The translations under genes and the position numbers were made by a program. Of a stretch of 64,000 nucleotides of DNA, positions 23,671 to 35,280 are shown piece by piece. Numbering within the stretch: position 1 is the first letter of the stretch; every line of letters begins with the position of its first letter. The notes under the pieces are model-generated. The model had not been told where the DNA came from. It saw only the letters and a program-made list of their open reading frames with translations, and did no database searches. This stretch comes from Varanus komodoensis (Eukaryota; Chordata; Lepidosauria; Squamata; Varanidae): NCBI RefSeq assembly GCF_004798865.1, contig NW_025335641.1, positions 14,301,015 to 14,365,014 on the forward strand. The letters are read 5' to 3'.

Positions 23671-25794
23671 TCAGTTCCATGATGCAGGCTATAGGTGAGG
23701 AAGAGGGAGGATGTATTGGTGTAAAGCTAGACGGCTCCACTCTACAGAAGTGTAATTGGTACGCCTGGCACTTGTCCATTTGGGTAGGTGGTAGTAGATC
23801 TGATTTTGGTGTAGAAAGTGGGATAATTTTTCATGCTTCCACATATCATAAAAGGCTTTTTTTTAGCCACCTTCAGATAAGGTTGCTCATCTTGATCTTG
23901 AGGAATTCCGCATTCAGTGCTGGACTCTTAAAATAATATGATACCCCTCTTTTTAGCTGTAACTGCCAACAGTGGCGGCTAGGATTGTGTGTGTGTTTTC
24001 TTGCTATTAGTACAATGAGGAGGTGTTCCAGCAGAAATTAATCCCACGACTGGCTGAGATCATTTATCTAGATTCCAAAATTTCAGTGAGTGAGATGTAC
24101 ACCAGCAGTCTTTTATGAAACGGAAAGGGAGAACTTTCATTCATCTGAAATATATTTCAGCAGATGAATAGGCATAAGATCATTCTGAATCTGAAAGATC
24201 TGCATCATAGCAATCCATTTAAAAACAGAAAGGAATCTGTTAATGCACCGAGGTTACGCTGGAAGTCGGCATGATACAATTTGTTCTTCATAGTCCTTTT
24301 TGACCCACAGAGAGTTCATCTCCACTGAACGATAAATGGCTTTAAAAGGTGACAGCATCGAGGAAGAACATGGTCCCTGAATCAGTAGCAATGTCAAATG
24401 AGGCTGTGTATCATCTACATAGGGAGAAAAAATAGACTAATGGTGACTACAAATGATATCTCGGAGCAGCACCAGATAAATATGAAACAACAGGGGACCC
24501 TCCATTTGTGAAAGTCAGGTGCCATAAATCATTCCCAAGCGCAGAATTAGTCCAGAAAGGGTTTTTTAAAGTGAAACCAAGGATGTGAAATATTAGACGA
24601 ATGTTGCTGCTTGAGCTATTGTCCTCTGCTAACAGTATTGATCCAGCTAACTTTACCTCATGTGACTGTTGAGAAGATGAATATCTTGCATCTCATGGGT
24701 TAGTTACTTCCGTATTACAGTGGCAGGGTTGCATTTCTTGTATGGAATAGTTGCAATAATTCTACATCTCCAACATTATGCAGAACTGGGGCTGCGGTAG
24801 GGAGGAAAGAGAGCTGGAGGATTTAATGACAAGAGCTAGAAAGCAGATCATACAACGTGGATGTGCAGAAAGTCCATCTGATGCACTCCTGTCTTCTCTG
24901 TCTGGAAGCCACCTTCAAAGACCCAACTAGGGGTCTTTTTGTGCTCCGCTCCTTGAGATATTTTAGTCAAAAAGATGCGGGTGATGGAATTTGGGACTTG
25001 GTGGATAATACCCCTTTTGATCTACCACTGAGCAATATCTTTCCAGAGTTGCCTGCCATTTTTGGTACTGATGAATGGAATGAGCTCAAGCATGAAGGGA
25101 GGAGAATTCTGCTTGGAATGAAGTCTTGATGGAGTGCATCTGTTTGGCCCTGGAGGATGTAATTATGGTTCCTCCCAGTGATGTTGACACCATCTGTAGT
25201 GAGTCACTCTAATATGTGGATTGTGCATTTTTTTAAGGCTGTAAATGTGTACAGATGGGATTCTGGGTAGAAGTTTGCATGAATTGGATCATTAAGGTGG
25301 GGGGAAGCAATTTGGGATCTTGTGGAAGCCCACACTTGCACAAGAGTGTCCATCTGCTACATTGCCTTGCAAAGGCATATCTACCATTGATAAATAACCC
25401 TGTAAGACTCACCTTCTCCATACACTACTTTGGTTAGCCAGGAGGAATAGTCTAGATGAACTAGTGTGCTGCTTGGGCCACATGAGCAACACAAGAGAAT
25501 CAAAGAGAATTGGTGGGCGTGTAAGCAGGACATTGGGCAGACCAGCTGACCTTCTTGAACGAAAACCCTTTGGTTGGTGGTAGAGGAAGAACAGCAGAGA
25601 ATCTGCCAACCTAACCTCCTTCAAAGGTGTATACACTTCACCTCAGTCAGCGGATTAGCTTCTGTCCTAGCTGAATTTCTTACCTTGAAGTTAACTGTGG
25701 CTGCACTGCACTTCCTTGTCAATTTCCCACTTAAATATGTATAAAATCTGACAGCCTAGTCAGTTGGTTCACAAAAATTTATATATTTTACTAG
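23671..25794. other. Unannotated DNA with one unassigned 90-codon frame
   Basis: No repeat recognised. A 90-codon frame (24857-25129, +) has a protein-like composition ('GIWDLVDNTPFDLPLSNIFP' near residues 45-64), but I cannot place it in a family and it has no visible splice context. It could be a relic of a retrocopy or chance. Confidence 0.35.
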
Positions 25795-26055
25795 GTACTA
25801 GGCAATAGCAATGATTAAATCCCAGGTGGCCTCCTTTCTGGTTGGTTTCATGACCAGCTGTTCCAGGGCAGAATCATTTGGAGTATCAAGAAATGTTATC
25901 TCTTTGTCCTGGAGTTTGTACCCAGAGATGGGGAAATCCCACTGGTTCTGTCGATTCTACCAGGTTTCCTTGATGCCCAGTATATCTAGGCTCTCCTTTA
26001 AAAGCAGGCACTCCCTCTCATAGTTTGGCTTGGAGCATTTACATAGAAACACCTA
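25795..26055 (-). pseudogene. LINE endonuclease relic (CR1/L2-like)
   Basis: Read on the minus strand from about 26040, one frame gives a worn start ('ERECLLLKESLDILGIKETW', with the endonuclease glutamate), then 'NRQNQWDFPISGYKLQDKE' and later 'SALEQLVMKPTRKEATWDL'. In intact CR1/L2 endonucleases these blocks are well over 100 residues apart. Here they are about 25 apart, so the middle of the domain is deleted. The TGG after ETW has become TAG. This is an old, non-functional fragment. Confidence 0.65.
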
Positions 26056-26742
26056 TGGTGGGTATCCCTTCCTAGGAGGCTCCAGCATGTGCATCTTCTG
26101 CTATGGCACATCAGCCTCTTTGAATCACACTATGCACATTGCCTTTTTCTACTTCTTCAAATATAGGCATTTGAAGCACCATGAATAGCTACCAAAATAA
26201 AGCATACAACGTTATCCGTACTTTAATGCATACTGAATGAATGCCTTTTCTACGCACACAAACATTTCCTAGTGCTGCAGACACATACAGGCTGTAATCC
26301 ACAGTTGTTCAATCAGATGCTAATGGAATATGGTTTATGTGTCTTCCAAATAAGTTATCTGAAAATGGGCCCCACTACTCAGTGATTGAAAGCTATTATT
26401 AGATTGAGCAGCAATCATATTTTAACAAGTAGCCCATCTGAGCCCAATTTACAAAGGGCAGATGTTCAGACTGCAGACTAAAGCATATACCAATAATCAT
26501 CCATTAATATCTTGCTGGCAATCACAGCACAGCAACCAAAGTGGGATTGGGCACCGTGAATGGAGTACCCTCAGCTCTATGGGATCTTTGGCCTTTGTGT
26601 CACAGTGCATAAGAGATACTTAATGACCTCTGAAGTAGTGATTTCCATTTTGATTTCCATTTTGGCTGATATGTTCTTGCTCTATAAGCAGATTCCCCCC
26701 CCCCCATTTCCATTGGTGGCTAAGCAAGCCCTTTCTCATTGG
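26056..26742. other. Unannotated DNA
   Basis: No gene or named repeat recognised. A run of about ten C lies near 26696-26705. Confidence 0.4.
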
Positions 26743-26776
26743 CATTCAATTCAATTCAATTCAATTCAATTCAATT

Positions 26777-26829
<53 letters not shown>
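26743..26829. repeat. (ATTCA)n joined to (CT)n
   Basis: Seven to eight units of ATTCA (26743-26780) run directly into about 25 CT dinucleotides (26780-26829). The frame at 26560-26862 is mostly a translation of this tract. Confidence 0.97.
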
Positions 26830-26832
<3 letters not shown>

Positions 26833-27931
26833 CTTTCTCTTTCTCTGTGTGCGTGTCTGTGAGAGAGAGGGGGGTGGGGAAGTTCTTGATGTCCTCTCAA
26901 TGTTCTTCCCTCTGATGTGATTGCTTTTTTAAAAATAAGATATCATTAAATCATTCTGTACTATGGCTGAATGTGACGTTAGTCACTTTCCATTTCTCTT
27001 CAAAAAAGGGTTTCATATCTGTGGACAGCTTGATTTCTTGATGTACTTTGCTTTGAACTTTTAAATCAAACATTTAATGAACATCTATCTTGTTCTGCTC
27101 AAAATGTGATAGGCTGACATATTGGCTGACGTCATTCTGCTTGCTTTGACTCTGTATGTAAAAGCCCCTGAAATCATTGCTATAATTTTGTTAGAAGTAC
27201 AGCGCACGAAAATTCAATTTGACCAATTCCAAACGGCTGCACTTTTCTAAATTTGTATTAGATTGCCAGATTTAGAAGTTACTTTCAGAATAATCATTAG
27301 GCTCACATTATTTGATTGAGGTGGGTTAAACAAATAAAATAGGATTTTGTTGAATGTCAGTCTGTTTGATCATTTAGAGTGAAGGTAGTGCTTTAGAGGT
27401 GCTGAAATAATCTGAAATTCTTTAATAGTACTTTCTTTTCTGTGGCTTTTCCTTTTTTTTCCTCTGTCTGTTGCGACCTCAGCACATTTTCTCTTCTTCC
27501 CTGCTATTCTAAGTAGTCACAGCCAAGTGAGGATCCCAGTTAGGGATGTATGAAGAATCTGTTTGAAGGGTAGGAATCTATCAGATTCCTGCATTTGGTT
27601 CACCAGACTCCAATCCACATTTTGCAGCCACGAGTCCAACTTACTGGGGAGCATGCCAAGTGTTTGTGTGGGTCCCCGCCATGAACTCCATACAAGCAGC
27701 ATCCCTCTTCCATGCATGTGATTTGCAGCCTTTCTTTGTGCTGCCCATGCTGCAGCAGAAGGTTGCTGGTTGCACTCCTGAAGCATTCACAGGCTTACTT
27801 TTGGCTCACCTCATTCCCTAAGCAAGGACTGATGAACAGAAGTCTTATGAAGAGTAGATGGACAGATTCCAGAGAGGATCACCTCAACCTTAATCCTAAT
27901 GAAATAATCCATCAATCATATGTGCAAAAGG
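26830..27931. other. Unannotated DNA
   Basis: Nothing recognised. Two overlapping opposite-strand frames at 27517-27786 and 27712-27960 carry no motif. Confidence 0.4.
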
Positions 27932-27990
27932 ATGTATACTTGGAAGTAAGTCCAGCTTGAACACACTGGGTGGACTTCTGAATAGACAAG
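27932..27990. repeat. Short palindromic repeat, family member 3
   Basis: TGTATACTTGGAAGTAAGTCC then GTGGACTTCTGAATAGACAAG: the two halves are worn inverted copies around a short centre, as at 12.3 and 60.9 kb. Confidence 0.4.
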
Positions 27991-28005
27991 GGGAAGAACA
28001 TGCCC

Positions 28006-28326
28006 TTTATTTATTTATTTATTTATTAAAACATTTTTATGCCGCCCCATTCGCCGAAGCCTCGGGGCGGCTCACATCATTAAGTTAAAATAATTATACT
28101 ATAAATTAAAATATAAATATAAAATTAAAATACAGCAATTCAGTATAAAATAAGCCACCCTGGCCAGATAAAACAATAATGTTAACAGTTAAAATGCCGC
28201 TTGAATAAAAAGGTCTTCGCCTGGCGCCGAAAAACAAATAATGACGGCGCCAGGCGGACCTCTCTGGGGAGCGCATTCCATTTATGACTTTGTCAGTGAG
28301 ACCAGGTGAAGACCACAGACTCAAGG
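28006..28326 (-). repeat. L2 LINE 3' end (young copy)
   Basis: About 320 bp on the minus strand. It starts with the end of ORF2 (GGAATGCGCTCCCCAGAGAG encodes the 'NxLPxRxP'-like end), passes GGCGCCAGGCGAAGACCTTT, an AT-rich 3' UTR and the conserved GAGGCTTCGGCGAATGGGGC block. It ends AACATTTTTATG… with an AATAAATAAATA tail. High agreement with the copy at 11217 suggests recent activity of this subfamily. Confidence 0.85.
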
Positions 28327-29512
28327 CTGTGCTTTCTGCAATGTATGACCCTTACTCAGAATAAGTGGATGCTTTTGCCTCCCTTTCCACTCAGTTCTGC
28401 ACAAAGAATTGATTTCCACTCCTTTTATTATCTTTTGGGAAAAGCTACTCCTTCAGCTTAGCCCTAGTTTTTATTAAACATATATTCACTTTTGTAATCT
28501 CACATGCTGTCTGTGACTGTTTTTTGACTACTGCGCCATGCCGTCAACATCAGCCTGTTTTATTTTGTATCTTTTCCTCTCCCAGTCTTGCTTTATTACC
28601 ATCTGGATTGATAAAGAGCTCTTGAGAACTCAAAAACTTAAGCACCATGTTGTGACATTTTAATAAAGGTGCTTTTCTGGTATGGATTTTTTCCCCTTAT
28701 GGCCAAGGAGAGCTCTTGTTTATTTTTGTATTCCACCAAGAATACTTACAGCACAATCCTGTAACTGCCATATAGACTCTAGACGGCCATGGGCTCTTTT
28801 TGGAATTGCAGCTCCAAGTCTAGATTGCTGCTCTGATGTCAGAGCTTGGACTCTGAACCCACACAGCCTTCCTCCCATCTACACAAGTGGCTCTCACTCC
28901 AAGGTCAGAAAAGCAACCTTGAAGCTGGCTTTTGGGGATGGAGGGCAGACAAGCCTGCCAGGATCTAAAATATTCTGGTGGCATCTCAGCCTCTTCTCCT
29001 CTTAGGTGCTGTAGTGAGAAGGCTGAAATTGGCCATCTAAATGTTTTGCAGGTTGAAGGGAGTGCAGAAGCCATCCAGAGTGGTGTCCTTGACTAACGTC
29101 TGACTTTACACTATTTTGTGAGAGGTTTTGAAACCTGTATTGCAGTTTTGTGAGGAATATCCATATCCTTACCCTTATCACATCGTCATCAGGTCTTCAC
29201 AATCATGACTGCTCTGACACTCTTCAAACAAGCTTACAGGAACAATGTTGAAGCCAATGCAATTTCCTTAAAACTTGCAATTTAACAGACACAAATGTAG
29301 CACATTGGTACCATGTCAAGTACAAGATCACCATGAAGGATGAGTACAGAGACTACTGTATGAAAGAACTAGATAGGACAAGTTATCTGCATTCTAAGGG
29401 AAAAACTGAAGAAATATTAATTTAAAATGTTTTGGAAATTTATGCAACATTTGAAAACATTTTCCAAAAGTGTGCATGTTGTCATATGCATTTTCATGCA
29501 GGGGGATGCACT
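28327..29512. other. Unannotated DNA
   Basis: No gene recognised. The 28682-29005 (+) and 28820-29074 (-) frames overlap and lack motifs. The last 100 bases are rich in TTTGGAAA and TATGCAT words and abut the broken end of the L2. Confidence 0.4.
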
Positions 29513-29932
29513 CCCCCTGTCTCTCTCCCTGCACAGATCATCATACAGGGTGACCAAGGCAGATTCAGTACCGTACCTGGGTCTGAAGCCAGACTGAAAT
29601 GGGTCCAGATAATCTGTTTCATCCAAGAGCACCTGGAATTGTCCTGCCACCACCCGTTCCAACCCCTTGCCCAAAAACGGAATGTTGGCCACCGGTCTAT
29701 AATTGGCGGCCATCTCTGGATCCAGAGATGTCTTCTTTAGGACAGGCCTGATTACTGCCTCCTTTAAAGGAGTGGGCACCCGGCCGTCCCTCAGAGAGGC
29801 ATTAATAATCTCCAAGATCCAGGAACCAATCCCGTGTTTGGCATTGGTCAGCAGCCACAAAGGGCAAGGGTTGAGTAAACAGGAGGTAGGATGTACTTGT
29901 CCAAGCACCCTGTCCACATCATCGGGCCGCAT
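29513..29932 (-). pseudogene. L2 reverse transcriptase, N-terminal blocks only
   Basis: The frame contains 'EAVIRPVLKKTSLDPEMAAN' with 'YRPVANIPFLGKGLERVVA', then 'YLDPFQSGFRPRYGTESALV' and 'LYDDLCRERDRGSAS'. These are the first RT blocks of L2. The frame runs on into non-L2 sequence after residue S ('PCMKMHMTT…'), so the last 30 codons are not part of the LINE. The catalytic aspartate blocks are missing. Confidence 0.85.
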
Positions 29933-30159
29933 TAAATGAATCCATTAATACCTGACCAGACGGGGTCATTGGTGTCTCCCCTAAGGGATCTGAATCAATT
30001 GTGGAGTCCAGTTGTGGAGTCCTGGCAAATCTGAGTGATTTTCTCCTTAAAGTGCTGGGCAAAGTCGTCACAGCAGGTCATCGATCGTGGTAAAGGATCT
30101 TTCTTAGGGCCAGGGTACATCAGCCCATGTACCACTTGAAAAAGCTCCACTGGATGGCA

Positions 30160-31281
30160 CTATGAGGAGGCAATGGAAGTGCAGAAGAATTTCTTCTTCG
30201 CTGCCCTCACTGCCACAGCATAGGCTCCATAATGAGCACATAAGCATGTTTGGTCAGATTCATCCCGTGATTTCCTCCACCTACACTCTAGTCGTCTCCC
30301 AACCCGCTTCAACGCCCACAATTCAGATGTGTACCATGGAGATGGACGGGCTCTACTTGGCAGGAGAGGATGCTTAGGGGCAATCATGTCAATTGCTCTG
30401 GCCATTTCCCAATTCCACAGTTCGACCAGAGTATCAACAGGAGCATCAGCTTTTTCAACCGGAAAATCCCCCAGAGCCTTCAGGAATCCATCCAGATCCA
30501 CCCGGCTCTGAGGGTGGACAATCACAATAGGGTCCGCATCCTTACAGATGGAAAGGCCAGCTCCGAGCTCAAACCTCGCGAGGAAGTGATCTGACCATGA
30601 CAAGGGAGTCAGACACAAATTCCTTACCCTCAAATCACCCTCTTCCTGCTCCGTTGAGAAAACCAGGTCCAGCGTGTGACCACGTTCATGGGTTGGGCCT
30701 GTGACAGGCTGAGACAGCCCCATGGCCATCATGGAAGCCATGAAGTCTTGAGCCGCCCCGGTCAGAACAGTCTCAGCATGTAGATTGAAGTCCCCCAGGA
30801 CCAACATCCTGGGGGTCTTCAACACCAGGTCCTAGATGATCTCCCTCAGCTCAAGCAGGGAGTCTGATGGGCAGAAGTGTGCATGGTACACCAGCAGAAT
30901 CCCCTATCTGTCTCAATCTCCCAGCACCAGGTATAAGCACTCTAGACCTAGTCTCAAGAGAACAGGAAGCCCCGCAAGGGAAATAGAAGCTCGGTAAATT
31001 AAAGCAACCCGCCCCCCCCCCCCCCCCCTGGCCGGTGCTGAACTAGATACCCAGGAGGGCCCAGCTGAACGAGGGATACATCCCCCACACACACACACCC
31101 AGGTCTCTGTAATGCAAGCCAGGTCGGCCCCCTCATCCACAATTAAGTCATGGATGAGGGATGTTTTATTATGGACCGACCTGGCATTAAACAGCAGCAC
31201 CATCAGGCCCGAGGGGTGGTTGATAAGCTTACCTGGAACCTTCCAGTTGGAAGAATAACCAGAAGAAGGAACAGGTGTCAA
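30160..31281 (-). pseudogene. L2 ORF2 endonuclease domain
   Basis: Two frames of one former gene. The first (31281-30913) has 'LLFNARSVHNKTSLIHDLI' and 'ADLACITETWV' with the metal-binding E. The second (30825-30160) has 'MLVLGDFNLHAE' with the catalytic D and N, 'THERGHTLDLVFS' and 'LSWSDHFLARFE' with the SDH. The active-site residues are present, but the gene is broken between the two frames. Two simple-sequence expansions lie inside it: a C17 run (31012-31028, G on the coding strand, in the 'GGG' loop before 'VALIYR') and a CA run (about 31086-31098). The 30160 end has further coding relics leading to the RT. Confidence 0.8.
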
Positions 31282-31748
31282 CCATCTGTCCCTCCTTCTT
31301 CTATGCTGACATGTTAATCCCCAACACCATTTCTCCCCTTGCCCAAAACCACCCCAATGGTAGCGCCCATGCGCTCCCCAGGCAACCCCATAAAAACAGC
31401 AGCCAGATGTGAAGTCACTAAAAAAAATACAATAAAATACAATTTAAAACCCTCCAGCCCACCCACTACAAAACACAAAGTTCCTGGGCCAGGCCAGCCC
31501 CACACGGGCCCGAATGGTCCCAAGCGGTGCCGCTGCCCTTAGGCCGTTGCCCTTCGGCTGCTGTCTTAGGCCGCTGGCCTCTGGTCGTGGCCGGTGACTT
31601 AAGCCCGTGGCCTCTCCCTGCACGCTGCCCCCAATCCGGTGCAGCTGCTACCCACGCTGGGGTGGGAGGGGGAGCAAGGGCGGGACCTGTGGAGAACTCA
31701 CTGGCACAGGTGGAAGAGCTGCAGGCCAGCAGCCTCCCCAGTCCCTAG

Positions 31749-32818
31749 TTCTCCCATAGGTCTTTAAATGTGTTCACAGTTTTATTTTTTGAGCAGGTGT
31801 CTTCCACAGGTGCACCCCAAATGGCAATGTAGACCTTTGGGGAGCAACCTAAAATTAGTACAAATGCTTGTTTCTTGAAGGAGACAGGGAAGTGAAGCTC
31901 ATGCGAGAAAGTTTTGCTGAACTATCTTCTTCAAGAAATGAGCATCTCTGTTTCTTCTGGGCTCCTTGTGGGCCGTACAGTCCACTATATTTCCTTGCAT
32001 GAATATCAGGTCCTGTGTACACAAGAGAATTGGCAGGAACCACCAATTATGGAAAGAAATTGGTAGGGCTGATTAGAATACTGTGCAAGTGCCCTCTTGG
32101 ATTCCAGCCATGTTCCATGGTCTAACTTCAGCCATCAAAGAACATGAAAAAGCTAATTAAAATATATAAAAGCCTTAAAGAATAATTATTATTTCATAGT
32201 AATAATAGCTACAATAGCATTCCCTGAACATAAAATTGTGGCTGTGGAATAGAAACAAGCTATGTGAGAATAGTTTTTCAGCCAAACTGCACAACAAAAG
32301 GAGTTCTGATCTTGCCCAAGGACAGTTCTGAGTAGGATAAGACTATGGAGTCTTAGACAGCAGTCTGGTGTCACAGGGAAAGGAGATATACAGGGAAAGG
32401 ATATATTTATCCGAAAATCCCATATATTGCTATGCAATTCCTGGAGTCAGGGGTCACTGCATCCCCATCATTAGACATGGGATTTAGACTTGTCCACATA
32501 ACTTGTTGCTGTTGGGATCATTCTCTTTTGGGTTCTTTCACAAACAAGTTGCTTTACTTTAAAATACAAACAACACCTTGGCCTAGCACATCTCATACAC
32601 TTTTCAAGCAAAACCATTATTGCTTACTCACAGTGTAGCACAACAGCAGGCAGACTTTAGGCTTCTGGCATCTCTGTCATTTTTCACAGAAATTGTGAAG
32701 TCCACCAACTGAAGCCAGTTGCAAAATACTGGCCTGAGGGTAGAGACAGACTTTGAATTAAAAATAGGCTGCTCCGGAATATACACTCAAACCAGGAATT
32801 TGGCTGAGGTACCAGAAT
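31749..32818. other. Unannotated DNA
   Basis: No gene recognised. Frames at 32189-32437 (-) and 32432-32638 (+) show no domain. AT-rich around 32160-32210. Confidence 0.4.
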
Positions 32819-32836
32819 CAACACACACACACACAT

Positions 32837-32897
<61 letters not shown>
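32819..32897. repeat. (CA)n(GA)n compound microsatellite
   Basis: About 16 CA units with one TA interruption, then about 22 GA units. Both strands give artificial open frames of alternating residues. Confidence 0.98.
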
Positions 32898-32899
<2 letters not shown>

Positions 32900-34125
32900 T
32901 CTCCTTAACCACAGATACATCCCCAGCTTTCCCTCAAGCTAAAGTAACTTATTTATTTCAAATAAGTTGTTGCTCTTGATAATCAAAGGGGAATCAGACA
33001 TTCTGGCTGATCTCCTGCTGAGATATACCAGTAGATCCTAACCTACTGCTGCTTGTCCCTGATGTAATATTCTGCCACATGATGCTTCGCAGGTTCTGAG
33101 AAACAAATAGAAGTTATTTTATGTGGACCTACAGTAGTCTTATGTGTTTAATAATTGAATTCAACATCCTCCAGACTGTTAAAGAGTTGCCCTATTGGTA
33201 CCATATTTGGTTGGCTTGCTATTCTCTGCTGCCTGCAACATAATGTAATCCATCCCAGTATAACTCTCTCCCCCTTGGTGGGTTAAATAATATTTGTGGG
33301 AAGTATTACACAGAAACACCTGCTGACAATATAATAGTCTTTTCTGTGCAGTCATTTAGCAACATTGCACTGTTCCAAATGGTCACCATCGACAATAGCC
33401 TACTGTGAAAATAAAAACAATTTTCTTCTCCTCTCTGATTGTTCAGAGAGCATCTCAATGAAATTTAAACATGGATTTAAACATGTTTCTGCTGTCACCA
33501 AATTACTCTTAGCTGTGCCTGAGACCACATGCAACCAAAGCTGTTCTGAAGATTGGTGCAGCAAACTGTAAAGACAATTAGAACTTTGATGATGGGCTTT
33601 TTAAGCTGTCAAACATAACATCCCATTTGGATGAATCCTCAATGAGGGTTTTTAAAATATAAGATCTGTGTCTGTCACTTCAGAAAGATGTGCTCCCCCA
33701 AGGTCGTTTTTATGCAAAGCAAAACAAAGCAATCAGTAAAAATATAAAGCAACATGAAAGCTAAAAGTAAATAAAAGTTGCATATAAAAGTAGCATAAAA
33801 TCAATCTGTTGAAGATCAAAACTGTTGCAAGGTTCTTAATGTATTACATGGATTTATTCAGGGACAGCATCACAGGTAGGCATGATTAAGTACCCGCCAA
33901 CAGCCTACATCTCAACAGAAGCAAAAGTCATCTGGAATTGTTCTTCATCATGGTGACCCGCTGGTTAACCTGCCTTCTGTGCTGACCCAGGCAATGCAGC
34001 CTATGGGAACAAGAAAGCAGTTGTGCTAGTGCCTGCCTACTTATTTGCCCTCTGTGTGTGAAATAAGCAAGAAGTAGCAAAGATGAAAAAGTGGACAAAG
34101 AGCCACAGCACTTAGTGACAATGGG
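32898..34125. other. Unannotated DNA
   Basis: No gene or named repeat recognised. AT-rich near 33740-33830. Confidence 0.4.
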
Positions 34126-34137
34126 GATGGAAAGGTG

Positions 34138-34695
34138 TTTAACAGCATTTGATCAGGAGATGCTTAAATCAGATGAGAAAATGATTAAAATATATAATTT
34201 TTATTAGATAGGAGAATGGAAGATGAACAGGTTAAGGAAACTATGACTACGTGGGCACAAAACTTTGGATATAATATTGAATTAGAAAACTGGCAAAAGC
34301 TGTGGGAGAGAAATATTAAGGTAACATTAGCAACTTCATATATAGAAAACTTGTATAAAATGTTTTATAGATGGTATTTGTCGCCAAATTGACTAGCCAA
34401 GATGTTTCCAAATATGTCAAATGGATGTTGGAAATGTAAACATAAATTGGGTACCTTCTATCATATGTGGTGGACTTGCGATAAAGCGAAAAAGTATTGG
34501 ATTAAAATACATAAATGGCTTGAGGAAATGTTACAAAAATCTTTAGCTTTTAAACCTGAAGTTTTCTTATTAGGCATTATACCTGTTGATATTAGTAAAC
34601 AAGAAATGTACTTGACTTTTCATGTAATTACTGTGGTGAGGATTGCATTTGCCCAACACTGGAAGAGTGAGAGCCACCCACTGATGAACTGATCC
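34138..34695 (+). pseudogene. L1 ORF2 C-terminal fragment
   Basis: Frames give 'LLDRRMEDEQVKETMTTWAQ', then 'LENWQKLWERNIK', 'YKMFYRWYLSPN', and the zinc-knuckle-like segment 'CWKCKHKLGTFYHMWWTCDK' (residues C, C, H, C), followed by 'YWIKIHKWLEEML'. This is the cysteine-rich end of vertebrate L1 ORF2. Stops include TAG near 34207 and TGA in 'SPN-LAK' (about 34390). The RT and endonuclease are absent because of 5' truncation. Confidence 0.85.
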
Positions 34696-34965
34696 TAAAA
34701 AAGATCTTGGACTGTGCAGAAATGGACAGATTGACTTTGTCACTGAAGGAGAAAGGAGATACTGACTTCTATCAAACTTGGGACTCTTTTTATTATTGGC
34801 TAGAGAAACGGGGCTTCGCATAGATTTAAATATGTTCATAAGTTAACATAAAAAGAAAAAATGTGGGGGGCTGACCCAGTAGGTCCAATGTTTCTGATGA
34901 TTGATGTTGTTTTTAGTTTTTCTTTGTATTAGGTTTATTTAGAATAAAACTTATTCAAAAAAAAA
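34138..34965 (+). repeat. L1 LINE 3' end, 5'-truncated, with 12-bp target duplications
   Basis: An 828-bp L1 fragment bounded by a perfect direct repeat, GATGGAAAGGTG (34126-34137 and 34966-34977). The coding part is the C-terminal region of L1 ORF2. The 3' UTR has a polyadenylation signal AATAAA (34943-34948) and ends in a short A tract (about 34957-34965). The structure is a textbook target-primed insertion. The clean target duplication argues that it is relatively young, though the ORF already has stops. Confidence 0.9.
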
Positions 34966-35213
34966 GATGGAAAGGTGGACTCACCAAAAGAGAACCAATT
35001 ATGGTATCTTGCCAAAAGACTGTCCAAAACCTGGAGCTGCCATTGCATTTATTTCAAAATAGGCTATTCACAACTGATATGATCTGCCGTATGGGTGCAC
35101 AACCCAATTAAAGTCAGTATGTTTGCACAGAAGAACTCCTTCCAGTAAGCATTTAGTTTGGCCTCACTTTTCTAAATGGATCTTTATTTGGGTGCAGACA
35201 ACTCAAGACACCT

Positions 35214-35280
35214 TGGCTCAGCCTTGCTTGGCTTGGCTCGGCTCAGCTCGGCTCGGCTCGGCTCGGCTCGGCTCAGCCTG
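35214..35280. repeat. (GGCTC)n / CTCGG pentanucleotide array
   Basis: About a dozen 5-bp units with substitutions at the left edge. The open frames with repeated 'ARLGS' are translations of this array. Confidence 0.95.

Larger units (their letters stand above)
29513..31748 (-). repeat. L2 LINE, 5' half only
   Basis: An L2 element on the minus strand with its GC-rich 5' UTR (about 31300-31748), endonuclease and first RT blocks, but no RT palm, C-terminus or tail. It is interrupted at about 29513, in the codons of 'LCRERDRGSAS', where intact L2 elements go on to the first catalytic RT block. LINEs normally lose the 5' end during insertion. Loss of the 3' end here must come from a later deletion or rearrangement. 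The sequence beyond the break is unrelated AT-rich DNA. Confidence 0.8.

Noticed and set aside
26560-26862. 100-codon open frame
   Set aside because: The second half is a translation of the ATTCA and CT microsatellites.
28006-31748. Single continuous L2 element covering both L2 pieces
   Set aside because: The 1.2 kb between the pieces is not L2-like, so they are listed as separate features; a shared origin is left as a question.
32719-32979. Open frames with long alternating residues on both strands
   Set aside because: Translations of the CA/GA microsatellite.
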